Below, in pieces: positions 13,800 to 26,000 of a stretch of DNA of 64,000 nt. Under the pieces are notes generated by a model. That model was not told the origin of the DNA. It saw nothing but the letters and a program-made list of their open reading frames with translations, and did not search any database. Origin of the DNA: Eucalyptus grandis (lineage: Eukaryota; Streptophyta; Magnoliopsida; Myrtales; Myrtaceae); the NCBI RefSeq assembly GCF_016545825.1, contig NC_052617.1, positions 8,638,600 through 8,702,599 on the forward strand. The letters are read 5' to 3'. How positions within the stretch are numbered: the first letter of the stretch is position 1; each line of letters starts with the position of its first letter. Made by a program: the position numbers and the translations under genes.

Positions 13800-15360
13800 G
13801 TTAGGAGGTGGGTCCATTCTTTAATTTGATCTTGTCCGAGAAGATTGAATTCATGTTTTTCTTACCTCGTTGGGTCATGAGGTTTCATGTTGCGGGTGGT
13901 GACCCTGGTGAGGGGGGAGGGGTGAATTGCTTAATTCGTGATGAGGGTTTAGCTTTTGTATTTTCTGTTGTTGAAGGGCCTTTTGCTTCATTATTATTAA
14001 GTTCCTGATTTAAAGCTGTAACGGCATTAGCAGGCTGCTACTGCATTGTAATGTCTTGTCACATGTTTAGAAAAGCTAAAGTCTTCGTCATTATCCGAGA
14101 TGAGCGTGAACTATCAGAAGGTTCCAGTGAAAATGTGGTTTAATTTAGCTGAAAAGGTTTAGGCTAACTAGGACAACTAAACGACCACAGAACACTAATT
14201 ATATCGAAAATCTTTGACATTCCACATCAAGATCATTAATCTTAGTGATTATCCACAGGCACTTGTTAAAGAGCTAGGTTGACCAGCTCTTTCAGCAAAT
14301 TAATGATCATTGCAGCAGATACTGTGTGCAAGCTCAAAATAAGATGCTTAAAAATCTAACTTATGTGCACCTACATCAAATGACAAAGCGAAGCCATAAG
14401 TCACATCAAATGTTTGATAGAACTCTCATGTCTAGGCAAGGCTCACTTGAACTCTCCTGAGTTTGAATAGCTCGAATAATTAGTCGAGTTCAGGCTTAGA
14501 AATACTTGAGTAATACATGTGCCTAATCGAGTGGCCGAATTACTAGGAAGTTATACCGTATGATAAGAATTTCAAAGTTCGAGCTCAAGTTTACTAATTA
14601 ATTGGGTTGAGTTGAATTTAAAGCGTATTGGAAACTCAGTCACTTAGAGATGAAGCTTGAGAAACTAAAATTGGGTCTAAGTTCAATCAAAAGATAATCA
14701 AGTCTGCTGCATAAAATCATGTTGAACACTTTACGCCCTGAACTGACGCATAAAATCATGTTGAACACTTTACGCCCCTATAGGTTTGAGGATGAGGTCA
14801 ATCAAATCGGTACTCTAGGGCCCTATTTGGCATGTGATCAAAATCCTAGATTTGAATGATGCCATTTAAGTAAGTCTTCAAACATTGTTCAAAAAAGAGC
14901 TTATTTCAATCGGACCGTCATCAAAGAAAGGTCTCACTGAAGCCCTTCTTAACTGGCACGATCTATGATCCTAGACTTAAACCGAAAGATGTTGCAACGT
15001 TTCATCACTCACAACAAAAATTGAACAGCATTCTAGCAATTTGTAGGACAAGCTCCAGTTTAATGCTTTCACAAGATCTGAATGGAGGGCAGACAAATGA
15101 AAGCAGCAGGAATAATCCAATACATCATTAAGGAAGAACAAAATCTATTAAACTAAGGACAAACCGAACAATCTATTGACAGATACACTTCTCATTTTCT
15201 ATCTGATTTTCTGTAAAATGATGAAAAGGGTTCCTCCCTGGATTTATTAAAAAGCAAGGCCGGAAACATGCAATGCCCATAAGACTCAAAAGTGCTCGTG
15301 CTGAAAAGGTCAAACCCAGAAAACAAATGGTCAATTTTGACTTCCTATTTGGACCTTCAA
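13800..15360. other. Spacer, no gene seen
   Basis: AT-rich sequence. A short direct repeat of about 30 bases containing 'cataaaatcatgttgaaca' occurs at about 14711 and 14750. No convincing ORF, RNA gene or transposon end was found. Confidence 0.4.
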
Positions 15361-15365
15361 AGGTA

Positions 15366-15572
15366 CTACTTTTCATTGTCCTCAACATTCTGCTGCTCAT
15401 AACGGCGCCTGAATTTTGCAATCTGCCCCAAGCTCTGAGCCATCTGACGTTTTGCTCGGAAATGGTAAACTTTGCCGGTATTGTGTATCTTTGTCATCAT
15501 AACATTCATCAATCTCCCACTCTGGGTCACATATGATATCCATTGCATCTGAGGGTGTATTCCTTTCTTCAT
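15366..15572 (-). CDS. bL31-type ribosomal protein, organelle (probably mitochondrial)
   Basis: A 68-residue ORF whose start MKKGIHPQMQW matches the bacterial L31 opening (MKK-IHP) and continues with a basic, RNA-binding style sequence ending RRRYEQQNVEDNEK. It lacks the zinc-binding cysteines of some bacterial L31 proteins and has no obvious transit peptide, so L31 identity and targeting are inference from the N-terminal motif and size. The ATG lies 12 bases after a good splice acceptor (exon 2 begins at 15583), implying a non-coding first exon. A matching GC-rich exon with donor at 17564/17565 lies about 2 kb upstream on the same strand. Confidence 0.78.
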   Translation of the reverse strand: MKKGIHPQMQWISYVTQSGRLMNVMMTKIHNTGKVYHFRAKRQMAQSLGQIAKFRRRYEQQNVEDNEK

Positions 15573-15906
15573 TTCTCACTTATCTGCAGAAGAATGCAGA
15601 AGAATATATAATAAGCAGAAGTAAACACAAAATAAAACCAAACGATTCACATGGGGGACACCATTCTCCATAACTAATCATTAAAGAGGCAGTTCCTGTA
15701 CGCAAGAGGTCATTTATAACTTATGAAAAACTAACAATGCTGGCAAGGGTCGTCATATGTATGAAAACAATGAGTTTCAGCCCTGAATGTTGCTGGGAGA
15801 AGTCATTGGCCTAAAGCAACTTTGAAAAAGTTAAATTATTGGCAGACAAAAGCTACTCTCCAATAAATAGAGTGACCTAGCTTCATATAAGAGGAGCCAG
15901 GGATTA

Positions 15907-16915
15907 GGGGTGATCAGTTCCAGGGTCGTCGCCCACCCTAGACCTGGGACCACCCTGGTCCTGGGAACCCCCACTAAGGACTAGTTCCACAAAATGGGAA
16001 CCAAGATCCACCCGTAGGTTCCATGGACCCGGCCAGAAATTCCTGGGCAGGTCCATGGAACTGGTCATCAGAAAATCCAAGTGCCTGAACACCATGGCTA
16101 TAATTTTAAAAAGGAAGAATCAAACCAAGCACACAACAGACACAGCAAAGAAGGCAGCTCAATCATATCTCTTGAACACCCAATTCATCAAAAAAGAAGT
16201 GAAAGTGGGGAAAAAGAAATCTCCACACACCTATCAATCATTGAGGCCAACTCTACCTAACACAGAAGCAACATTACCGTGAGATCAAACAATCATGATT
16301 CAGACAGCAATCAAAACCTGTGCAAGAAGAGGGAGGACGAGGCTGTTCAATCCTAAAAATGGAGTCTTTCATGTTCCTTTGATTCAGAGATAAAAGAGAA
16401 CCCATGCTCAGTGGAAGGGGCAATTTGAAGATGATTTTAGGAGGACCTATAGTTGCGACTGCGAGAGTGAGAAAGGGAGCAACAAGGCCGAAGGCATGAG
16501 ACTTGAGAGCGAGTGACAAGGATGGAGGCCCAAGAGCGAGATTGAGACAGGGAGCAAAAGGCTGGAGGCCATCGAGAGCAAGAGTGAGAGAGGCAGGCGA
16601 GGCCGCTTGAAATGAGGCAACAGGCAGAGCAAGAGGTAGGAAACTAGGAAAGGAAGTAGAAATTAGGGTTTCCAATTCCATTTCAAAACATGAAATTAAA
16701 AAAGAAAAAGATATAACTACCAGTCCAATCCGGTTCAGGTCGTCTGAGTAGGCGGTTCCACACTGGAACTGGAAACCAGACCAGTACTCACAGGTTCCAA
16801 TTGGACTTACAGTTCCACATTGGAACTGGATTGGACCCCATGCAAACCGCCCATAATCAGCCGGTTCAGTCCAGTTTAGGTGTTCCAGGTGGTTCCCGGT
16901 TCTTTTGCACTTTTC
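15907..16915. mobile_element. Non-autonomous TIR-type repeat in the 5'UTR intron
   Basis: About 1 kb rich in 'ggttcc'/'ggaacc' phrases. One end reads 'aggggtgatcagttcc', and the other end in reverse complement reads 'gtgcaaaagaaccgggaacc', a common terminal style of plant non-autonomous DNA elements. A 227-codon minus-strand ORF across it is low in complexity and not regarded as a gene. A smaller relative lies at about 17820-17965. Clear target-site duplications were not found. Confidence 0.45.
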
Positions 16916-17564
16916 TACTAGATATACTCCAACAGTATTTGCAAAAGACTGATCCAAGAAAATTCGTCAACCGATGAACTCATATTTTCCTTAAAACAAG
17001 AAGGAAGAAGGCAGTTTCACTATGAATTCTGTTCACAAAGAACCTTCGGAAGAAAACTCCAAAAAACCAGATCATCAGAATAATCAAAAGAAAATGTTAC
17101 CCACTTCGTATTGAAAGAACCCATGAAATTACCGAAAATCTACATTTCACCAACACAAAAAAGAGCACCTCAATCCTTGGCATATGATATCTGCCTCGGG
17201 CATGTTACCCGTAGAGATTCAACAATCAATCTAGACGGTAGAGCACCAGAGAGCTCATCAAAATTTTCCATGAAACAAGAACAAGAAAACAAGATTCCCA
17301 CACTTTCATTTAGGGGTGCTCGGTTGCCGGGCGGGCCAATATACTCACAGTTTCACTCAGGCATTTTGACGAACACATGGTGCTCAATTCAAACGCGGAA
17401 CACAGGGTCCCCATTTATGCTCCGATTCCGATCCAAACAAACCTCAGCGACACCAACATGTATGTAAACTACGAACAGGATGCATAATCACGCTCGACCG
17501 TCACTTAAACATCAGCCTCGAACGTCACGTTTTGAATTCACCGGAACAGCAAGGAGGTTCGCAC

Positions 17565-17760
17565 CTTCGACGCGCAGTCTCTGGCCACGAGCGAGGAGAG
17601 GACCGGATCGGGCAGGAGATAAATGACCTCAGAAGCTTTTAACTGCGGCGGCCGGTGGCCGGCGGAGAGGCTTCGGCCGGAGAGGGAGAAGAGCGACGGA
17701 GCGTGAGTCGAGGGAGAGAGTAGAAATGTGACGATTGGCCGGGCTGAGGGTTTGGGTTCG
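17565..17760 (-). promoter_or_regulatory. Probable 5' non-coding exon and promoter of the bL31-type gene
   Basis: A GC-rich block on the minus strand ends in a canonical donor (gaag|gtgcg at 17565/17564) and is preceded by CT-rich leader sequence. Just upstream, at about 17740-17757, lies 'aaaccctcagcccggcc', which combines a telo-box-like AAACCCT with a GC-rich site. That pairing is typical of plant ribosomal-protein promoters. Linking this exon to the ORF at 15572 is inference from strand, spacing and splice signals. Confidence 0.5.
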
Positions 17761-17969
17761 ACACATTAGAGAGCTTTTTAGTTTTAACATATTTTATAAT
17801 AAATGAAAATAAAAATATCGGTTCGTCCGGTCCGATCCGGGTGACCAGTTCTGCACATGAAATTGGAAATTAGACCATAAAATCACTAGTGGAACTAGAA
17901 ATTGAACCGATGTCCACTAGAACCTTTCACAATCGGCTGGTCTGGACGGTTTCTTTTGCTCACTCTTAC

Positions 17970-20400
17970 TTTTGTTTTGATTTTTTTCTAATGACTACGA
18001 TTATATCTAATAATTTTAAAGACCAGCAACATATATGTCAAAAGATTGCCTAATGCAACAATTTATAGAAGAAGTTCACACATAAACGAGAGAAAAACCA
18101 ATTTACATCAGCCAAACCAAAGGATATGTGGGCAGATCTTTACAATATGGAATCATGCGATGGATCAATGTCAATAAAGTACTAATTTAAGTATATCCAC
18201 AAGATCGACCAAAAAAAAAGAAAAAGTATATCCACAAGAAAAAGAAAATCGTACTAGGGCACCATAACGCCAACGTTCCAAAACAGTAATGAAAAGAAAG
18301 AGACTTCAATTCCTACATTCATAATGCCATTACTTCCCGTTTAACATATATTAGATCATTATTGTACACAAAAAAAAAAAAAATGCAGTTGGTGTTGAGA
18401 ATATATCTCGAATTCGAGCCTGAAACTAAACCCATCCCAGTTGATTTCTTAATTTGGGTAACTTTCCCAGCTTCTTACTTTGGATGCAACAATTATTCAT
18501 ATACATGAGCTGGAACCTACGCCGGAGCAACAGAGGAAGATTGTCAGGATTTTCTATTCGAGTTTTCTGTACTTTGTGAGAGATTGTAAAATAAACCTTT
18601 TTTGGGTTTAGTTTTAGGTGTGATCAGGGGGTAAGAAATACTCGAGCGATGGAGCCATTGTAAAATCTATACTCCCGGCTCTCCCCATAGAGCAATATCA
18701 ATAAACGGACCAAAATACATAGGTCTCTGATGTACGTATCATTCCTTATGTTATTTATTTCACAACATTGTATGATAATACTACTTTTGCTACTTAGAAC
18801 TTGCTTTTCTGCACAGTACTTTACTTCCCGAACATTTCGTGGTTTAATTATCACCAGGATATTGCACTTTCCTAATTATAATATTTCTATATTACCTACA
18901 GCAAAAACATAATTGCTGTGAAGACATTCACAACACACTCGTCAAAACAAATGCACGGGCCAAGTATCTAGTTATAGATAATTTGTATGATTCAATAAAG
19001 TCTACATGATTGAGAATTAAAAATGAAAGCAATATAATTTAACAACCCACTTAACTTTATATTATAATTAGTTAAGTCAAAACCTGTCAATGGGCACGTT
19101 TGGTTGAGCTTTGTAAATGAACCTTGAGGAAATGCAAATGCCTTTGACCTAAAGTCATTTGAAAAAGTGTAAATTGCGTTTGATAAAAAAATCATTTACT
19201 ACTTCTATCCTAAATAGTGTTTGGCTGGGTCTAATTTTTATTTTTAAAAAAAAATATCAGAACCCTCCAACAAAGGGCTAAGGTAGTTAGTGAGCCAAAT
19301 CTAACACTAGCAACCATCACTCAAAGGTTGTGAGACCGCTAGCAAGGATTGCGCGACCCTAGGTGTCACTGCCCAAGTGATCGGCCTAGGTCGCGCAACC
19401 CTAGGCAATCATCAAACGACTTCGCTAACCCCTCGCTAGCCTCTTACCAACCCTTCAATGGCCTAATTTAGCCTCGTCGGTTGCCCTTTCTCAAAAAAGA
19501 TGAGCAGTAATAAGGGAACAAAATCAAAAAATTAAAGAATTAATGAGGATAGTTTTGAAATAAATAAAAAATAATTTCAATATTTGGTCAATTGCTAAAA
19601 GCCCAATGATAATTCCTATTAGCTAAGAATGTTTAAAAAACCTATGTTGGCCCAGCCTAATCATAAAATTAGTATATGTTGGGGTCGAGCCTTTGTAGGT
19701 GTTTGTATTGTTTTGGTTCAGGTTAGGTCGGCCGGGCCAACGCGAATTCTTTTCTCTCCAGGCATGCGCAACGAGGACAAAACACCTAGCTAAATGGTGC
19801 CAACACCAGCTCGACCCATTCTCTTAGGTTATATGATATTCGATATGATATTCGAGTATCAAATTGGGTTGAGTCGAATCAAGCATGTCCTGCAGGATTT
19901 CAGGTCAAGTCAGGTCAAGTCGGGTATTATAAAAACCCAACCCTTTGACACCCCTACTTGAGCTTTTAACTTTCCCAAGGTCAAATTAAGACCAACATTT
20001 GACCGAAAGCTCTTTGAAAAAACTTGCCAAAACACCCCTAAAAAGTAGTCGTCTTCTTCAGGCTAGAGGGAGAGGAAGAAGACTAGCAGTTATTTGAAGG
20101 GGATAAACATCGATCTGAACTAAAAATATTGGCTAAGACTTAAAAGAGTATCATGCTCTCAAGAGTAACCTGATGGTATACCTGAGAAGCGTACCAATAC
20201 AGTAATATACAGCAACAGAATTTAGGTGAACACAGACGACACATTTCACATAGACACTACACGACGCACCGACGCTAGAGCAACGAAACCAAGTTCGCTT
20301 ATTCTGCAGTTGCTGGCAATGCCATAGCAACTGGAAATTCCACACACACACACACACAGAGTCCCACAATGCAAATACTGAAAGGATCACAAATACTGAA
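17970..20400. other. Repeat-rich spacer
   Basis: Mostly AT-rich. Between about 19.09 and 20.03 kb lies a diverged repeat with a GC-richer core ('cgcgaccctagg' phrases) and ends resembling those at 24.17-24.70 kb. An (AC)n tract lies at 20341-20359. No gene was recognised. Confidence 0.4.
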
Positions 20401-20411
20401 AGGATCGCTTC

Positions 20412-22434
20412 TCACTGCAGAACCAGGCAATCCTTCTTCCCGCGCACCATATTGGGGCAGGGGGCGGCAAAGTCCGCCAGAGGTTCAGCATTGGGCTCGT
20501 CAAGCGAGCTTGGAGCAACGTCCTCAATGCTGCAAGAGATTGCTTCAAAGATCAGGTCGCTCACTTCACGGAACCTCTCCTCAGATAGGGAAACCTCCGC
20601 TAGGAGCCTCCATGCATTCTCCTCAGATGCCTCCTCATAGTCTTTCTTCCTCTTCAGGACCATATGCCCACTGATTTCCCACACTGCCGGGTTCACTTGC
20701 GTGTCCAGAACCTCCGCATCGACTTCTCCAAGAGCTTGCTTCTCCGCATAGCACTGATCGTTACACCAACACATTAGTCAGGATCTTTCAGGGAGTTTAT
20801 TCATTAAGTCTTCAAAATATTGAGAAATAAAGATTGTCAATCACCTGTGGGAAGAGGAAAATGCGCTTTCCACAATCAGATATGAGGACGTTGTAAGGTA
20901 TATTGTTGTCTTGAAGGCAGATGCATGAGTCCGAAACTGCATTGGCCAAGTCTTGAATGGTATTTCCACCTTCATAAACAAGACCTCTGACTGGATAATT
21001 GACAAGTTCAGATACATTCACCCCACTGTCCAGGGCTGTTATGTTTCGAGTGGAAGCCTTCTCAACAGGGAAGGGCACAGCCAAATAGTATGCCTGTTCA
21101 ATATTGATAACCAAGTTACATCTTTTATCGTACTGAAGTTTACAAGTCAATATTCATCAAAGCCAACAAATTATAAATACAAATCGATGGAGTAGGCACC
21201 TGGAAATGCAGGTGATTGATGGTGGCAAATGCCCCCAGGCTGTTGTAACCTAGTCGGAAATAAGGGTTTCCAGCTTCTGAAGCCATGTATAGAGCAAGCA
21301 AAAAGCTTGCACGATCAATCCTTTGTGGCAGGCACTCCAGGACGCGAGGGATCAACAGCACATGGCCATATTCAATAGGACTGACCTGCAAAAATACAGA
21401 AGAAGAAGGATCAGCCAAAAAGCTTCCTAAAAGATATTAAAAGCAAGACGATCATTTAGTTTCAAGTAGACAAACACATACATTGATGGCAACAACACTG
21501 GGGGAACTCTCAACATCAATTGGAGCATTGGGAAAGAACTGAGCTTCACCATCCTCGCTTGCTTCAAACTGAAAGAGCACCTCTTCCTGACCAACTTTGG
21601 TGAAGTTGAATTTGCTTCCATCGAAAGGCTGGAGCACCTTATCAACACGGAACTCAGTTGGTCGCTTCTTGAGATGGCGTCCTTCATTCAGCTGAGCAAT
21701 GAAGCCACACTCACCAGGAATCACCTACACCAAAATCATCACACTAAACATCACGCCAGAGCCCCAAATCCCCATAAGCAACCAAACTGCCTTTTTCTAA
21801 ACCTGAAACAAACCCAAAAGCTTGGGACAGCTACAAGATAAGATTATGGAGCCAAGGAAGAGACCTTAGTTTCACAGGCAGTGACATCATAGCGAAACAG
21901 ACCCCTCTGCATCCGATCCTCCCACTGCAAATCAAGAGAACAAGCATCTTAACACGTATCGAGCAACTTGAGCTGGACACATATAACAGAATTACAACTA
22001 CAGAACTTGCCGAATTTCCCTTTTCGAGTTCGTCTTATTCTTAGTCGGTCACAAATTTACCTCTCCAAGCAGAAGAGAGTCGAGAAAAGCGACGGGAGGC
22101 TCCCTCTCCACATGCCCAAGCAAAGCCCTGTCGCCTGGGACTTCCTTCTCCTTCTTGAAAGCGTATAAAGGGAATTTCGCTCCTATTATCCATCCCAAAA
22201 CCAAGGTAGACAACAGCTCAATTACGCAACCCAGAAGACGCACGGATGAAATTCACAAAAATCACATAAATTGCCAACCCACGAAACAGAAAATTCAGCC
22301 AAAAAAAAATTCTTACCTTGAACGCAGCACTTGTTGAGACAATTGCGGCCACAACCCCCGACGCGCCCGCCTTCAACCTCCTCCTTCTGGTAATTCGAGA
22401 CGACGGTCGGAACCCTCTTAATCTTGAGCATCAT
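20412..22434 (-). CDS. VTC2: GDP-L-galactose phosphorylase (VTC2/VTC5 type)
   Basis: The committed enzyme of the Smirnoff-Wheeler ascorbate pathway, converting GDP-L-galactose and phosphate to L-galactose-1-phosphate and GDP. Seven exons in minus order: 22434-22317, 22182-22061, 21924-21865, 21724-21482, 21385-21200, 21093-20845, 20753-20412, giving 439 residues with all junctions in frame. The length is close to Arabidopsis VTC2 (442). Recognised blocks are MLKIKRVPTVVSNYQ, WEDRMQRGLFRYDVTACETK, LNEGRHLKKRPTEFRVDKVL, FDGSKFNFTKVGQEE, SPIEYGHVLLIPRVLECLPQ, the HIT-type catalytic motif in NHLHFQAYYL, CYAEKQALGEV, and the terminal CLVLQ. The start is taken as the MM of MMLKIKRV; an in-frame ATG at 22473 would add 13 residues not seen in the family. 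The gene is complete with no lesions. Expression is likely controlled by the uORF in its leader. Confidence 0.97.
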
Positions 22435-22578
22435 CTTCCCTCCCCGGTTTTTTAGGTACGAGGAAAAAAACACAAAAAACGAGATCTAAAAAAAAAAAGA
22501 ACAGCGACTTGCTCGTTACACGCGGCGGAATACGTCGTAGCTAGGACGAAAACGAAGACTCCTATAGGAAAGAATAAT

Positions 22579-22776
22579 CTAGCAGTAGAGGAGGGAGGAG
22601 GGACCGCCGCCGGCGAGGAAGAGGAGGTCGGAGGGGCTGCCGCCTTCGGAGGGGAGGGCGCCTCGTCCGCCGTGCGGCGAAGGGTTGCCGACGCAGGAGG
22701 CGGCGATCAGGCAACCCTTGCGGCGTCGAACGGAGCGGGCATGGATGAGTGGCCGGGCTACGCCGTGTATAGCCGT
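22579..22776 (-). promoter_or_regulatory. Conserved non-AUG uORF in the VTC2 leader (ascorbate feedback)
   Basis: An open frame of 65 codons starts at ACG (22774-22776, with A at -3 and G at +4) and ends at TAG 22579-22581. This is 144 bases upstream of the main ATG. It encodes the conserved block SPHGGRGALPSEGGSPSDLL followed by FLAGG. Plant GGP genes are known to carry a roughly 60-65 residue uORF starting at ACG that represses translation when ascorbate is high. No AUG occurs between the TATA box and this ACG. One short out-of-frame AUG uORF (11 codons) begins at 22742. Start-site use is inference from the known family. Confidence 0.87.
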
Positions 22777-23010
22777 GATGTCCTCAACTCGTCTGCCCCG
22801 GGTTTTACCCCCCGACAAACACAACACTCGCCGCGATTTCCTTCGACCGACCGACCGACCGACCGAACAATCGAGAAGCTTGGGTTCGGATTTTCCTAGG
22901 ATTTGAAGCGGGCGATGGCGGAGGTAAAAGGAGAGATTTTTTTCGCAGGCGATGCGAGCGACGATGGATGTTTGATTGGCTGGGTGGAGGAGAAGGTTGG
23001 TTGGCTCGCT

Positions 23011-23017
23011 TTTATAG
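23011..23017 (-). promoter_or_regulatory. TATA box of the VTC2 gene
   Basis: The minus strand reads 'atctataaaagcgag' here, a good TATA box about 575 bases upstream of the main ATG and about 235 upstream of the ACG uORF start. It places the long ATG-initiated frame beginning at 23259 outside the transcript, which supports ACG as the real uORF start. Confidence 0.6.
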
Positions 23018-23099
23018 ATAAAAGAAGAGAGATTGACTCGAGGACGACCGGCGGGAGCAAAAACGGGTCGAACCGACCCGACCCGGACTGTAGAAGGGG

Positions 23100-26000
23100 G
23101 ACAATGATTGTCTGATTTTTTTTTTGAGGAGGACCGAAATGTCCGAAGCGCAGGGAGGTTCGGCTTCGGGTTCGGCCGAAGCGACCGGATTTGTTGGCGG
23201 GCCACTGGAGATGGACCACTGGAGGTTCGGATATGCGGTCCGGACGGGGAAAACGCCACGGCTCTCTTCCATTTTTATTATTTATTATTATTATTTTTTT
23301 CTTATTTTTTTAAATTTGGTTGATGTTCTCTATTTTTAGTCAGCGGAATTTTTCCACGTCATCCTCGCCCCCGCCGCGATTAGGCGGCTAATGTACCGTG
23401 ATGAGACCACGTTCACGCGCTCGTGGGCGCACATTATATTTTACTAATTGTGCATTGATTTCGTGGCGCCTACTTTTGGACACATGATTTTCATGTCCTT
23501 TTCTATGCCTCCTCGCATATTCCTCCTTTCCTGGCAAATCATATTGTTAAAGGGATATTTAGAATATTCTATGATTTTATGATTATGTATATTCTCATTG
23601 ATACCCATTTGCAAGATATGGCTTTTACCTCCCTGGGCTTATTCCTTCGTGGGTACGCTTTTGGGAAAGCAAAGAAATTTTATTTGAAACCTATAAATAA
23701 GCACATGAATTATTTATTAGTCAATGAACAAAATATAATTTCTCTGCAAAAAATCCTCCCCAATTATATTTCATGTTTAGACTCAATTAAACATGAGGAA
23801 AAATATTAGAATATTATATAATAAATCACATCTTTATTTAACATCTTAAACTTTTTAAAAAAATTGATGGTAATCTTATCAAATCTCACATAATATCATA
23901 GCCGAAAGCCCAAAATACGAATCTTTCCAAGTCCCATTTATCTTCCAAATTAAATTTCTAAATACTAGATTAAGCGTGAAAGGGAGTGTTAGAATAATTA
24001 AATATTAAATCACAAATCACATTAAATATTAAGCCACACATTTATTTAATAGTTTAAGCATTTATAACACATGTCATCATTCTAAACATGATTAGAATCA
24101 TGATTAGTTTGGTTCAACTTAGAAAATAGGTTTTGTGTGTCGTGCAAATCCTAAAAATAAAGCCCTTCAAAGAAATATGAATTGCATTTGGTAAAAGCTA
24201 TTTGTAAAGTGACTTTGAATTCAAGTAATGTTTGGCAAAAAAGAAATTTATAAGGAGTTTTGGCTGCATTTTTTTATTAAAAAATTACTCAAATCCTTTG
24301 CTGGAGCTCAAGCTGCTGTTGAACCAAATTTGGTGTCAATGGTCATTGGCTCAGGTCCCTCAAGGTCGAGCAACCCCTGGTAAGAGTCATGTGACCCGAG
24401 CAACCCCTCTTGACCACCCTCGTGCAAAGATGTGCAGTGACAAGGAGGGCAAAATCGGAAAACTAATGAATAGGTAACGACAATTTTTGAAAGAAAAAGA
24501 TTACTTAATCCTAGTTTCAACCTTCCCAAGGATAGAATTTGGCCGAAAGCTACTTGGAAAGTCTTGCTGAACATGTTAATATTTTCCTAAGGGGCTTTTG
24601 ACTTAAGGAATCTTTGAAGTTGAAAGCCCCTTAGGCAAATTGAATCAAACATGGCGTTAATTGTCAAACTATCTTTTTAGTAGCTAAACACCTGAAAAAA
24701 TCTTTTGAAAGTTGAAATTAACAAAAGGTGGTTGGAAAAAAATTAGACAAAATGCCGACTTCAAAAATCCCAAATTTCAAGAGATGGTACGATCCCGAAA
24801 GGAAATGGAAAAGAATAGAAAATAAGCCACATTTAAAACATTATCATAAAAGAGAAATTATTAACGAAACCATGGTTGGTTTCTAGATGTCGTATCTAGT
24901 TGAAAATGGACTAGCAAATATAATAAGGTGAATTATTAACTTAAAAGAGGCGTGGAACTATGACGAGGAAAGGGGAGTGCGTCTTCCCTAAGGCAGCATG
25001 GTCCATCCCTTTTGCCACAACCACCTGGCCCAACGATGTTGAAATTTGTCAATTAAGAAAGACGATGAGTGGGAACGCAAGACCGCGATACCATCCTTGA
25101 CGATGGATTTATGTGTCCGGTTCGATTGTTGTCTTATCAAGAGTAGAGGCCCCGCAGATGTGTCCAAAAGCCGACGAAGAGAAAATAGTGACTTTGCGGT
25201 CAATCGATTGTTTTTCTCACCCTCTGATTCTTTGGAATTTTGTATCTATGCTGTTACGCGTGCATCATCACTTTTTTCTCCAGGTTAAAACAAGACACGT
25301 GTCGTGTTTTTATTTTATTTTCACACACAATATTGACTAAGGAGACTGCAAACCTTTCAATGCTCAAGAATGGGTCGTTTCGCTAAAAAACATTGATGAT
25401 AAAAGAAAAATATATTTTTTTATGAAACTCATTTTTAAGAAAAATAGTTAGTTTTTATTTATATAGTAATTTTGAAAAATTGATTTTCTTATTGTCAAGA
25501 AGAGAAATTATATTTCTCTAATTTAAACTTACTATTTTTGGTTTATGTAAAATATTTTCTTTATATCGACTATTGCACCATCTCTAAATATTGAAAGGTC
25601 AAAAAATGATTTTTTGAAATCAGTTTTTTCTCAAATAAACAAACCCCAAATTTGAGTTTGGTCCAATCCATTTAAGAGAATAGCATGTGCAATTAAACTC
25701 TTGAACTTTAAATTCATCAATCACGATTTTGGTGAGTGGAGGTTATTGCATCCATATATACCTTGTCAAAAATATATAACATGGAAACCAAACAATGCCG
25801 TTCCTAAGTCCGGACAAGATATAAGCTTCAATGCCAACACTAACAAAAGATTAGATGTAACGATCAAGACAGGCGTACGCAATTATTCCGTGAATGCGAA
25901 GTCAAGTCACACGAGAGTAAACTCGCCCATTGCTCGACGAAGCTTCTTGCCGTCCCGCTCTCCCGGTCACCTCCAAGCCCGGCGAAGCTTCTTGTAACGT

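Noticed and set aside
16274..16957. 227-residue minus-strand ORF
   Set aside because: It lies in a repeat rich in 'ggaacc' phrases and translates to low-complexity Leu/Ser/Pro sequence without any domain.
22777..23259. 226-residue minus-strand ORF read as a protein-coding gene
   Set aside because: Its ATG lies upstream of the TATA box. Only the last 65 codons (the conserved uORF) are supported; the rest is promoter and leader sequence.
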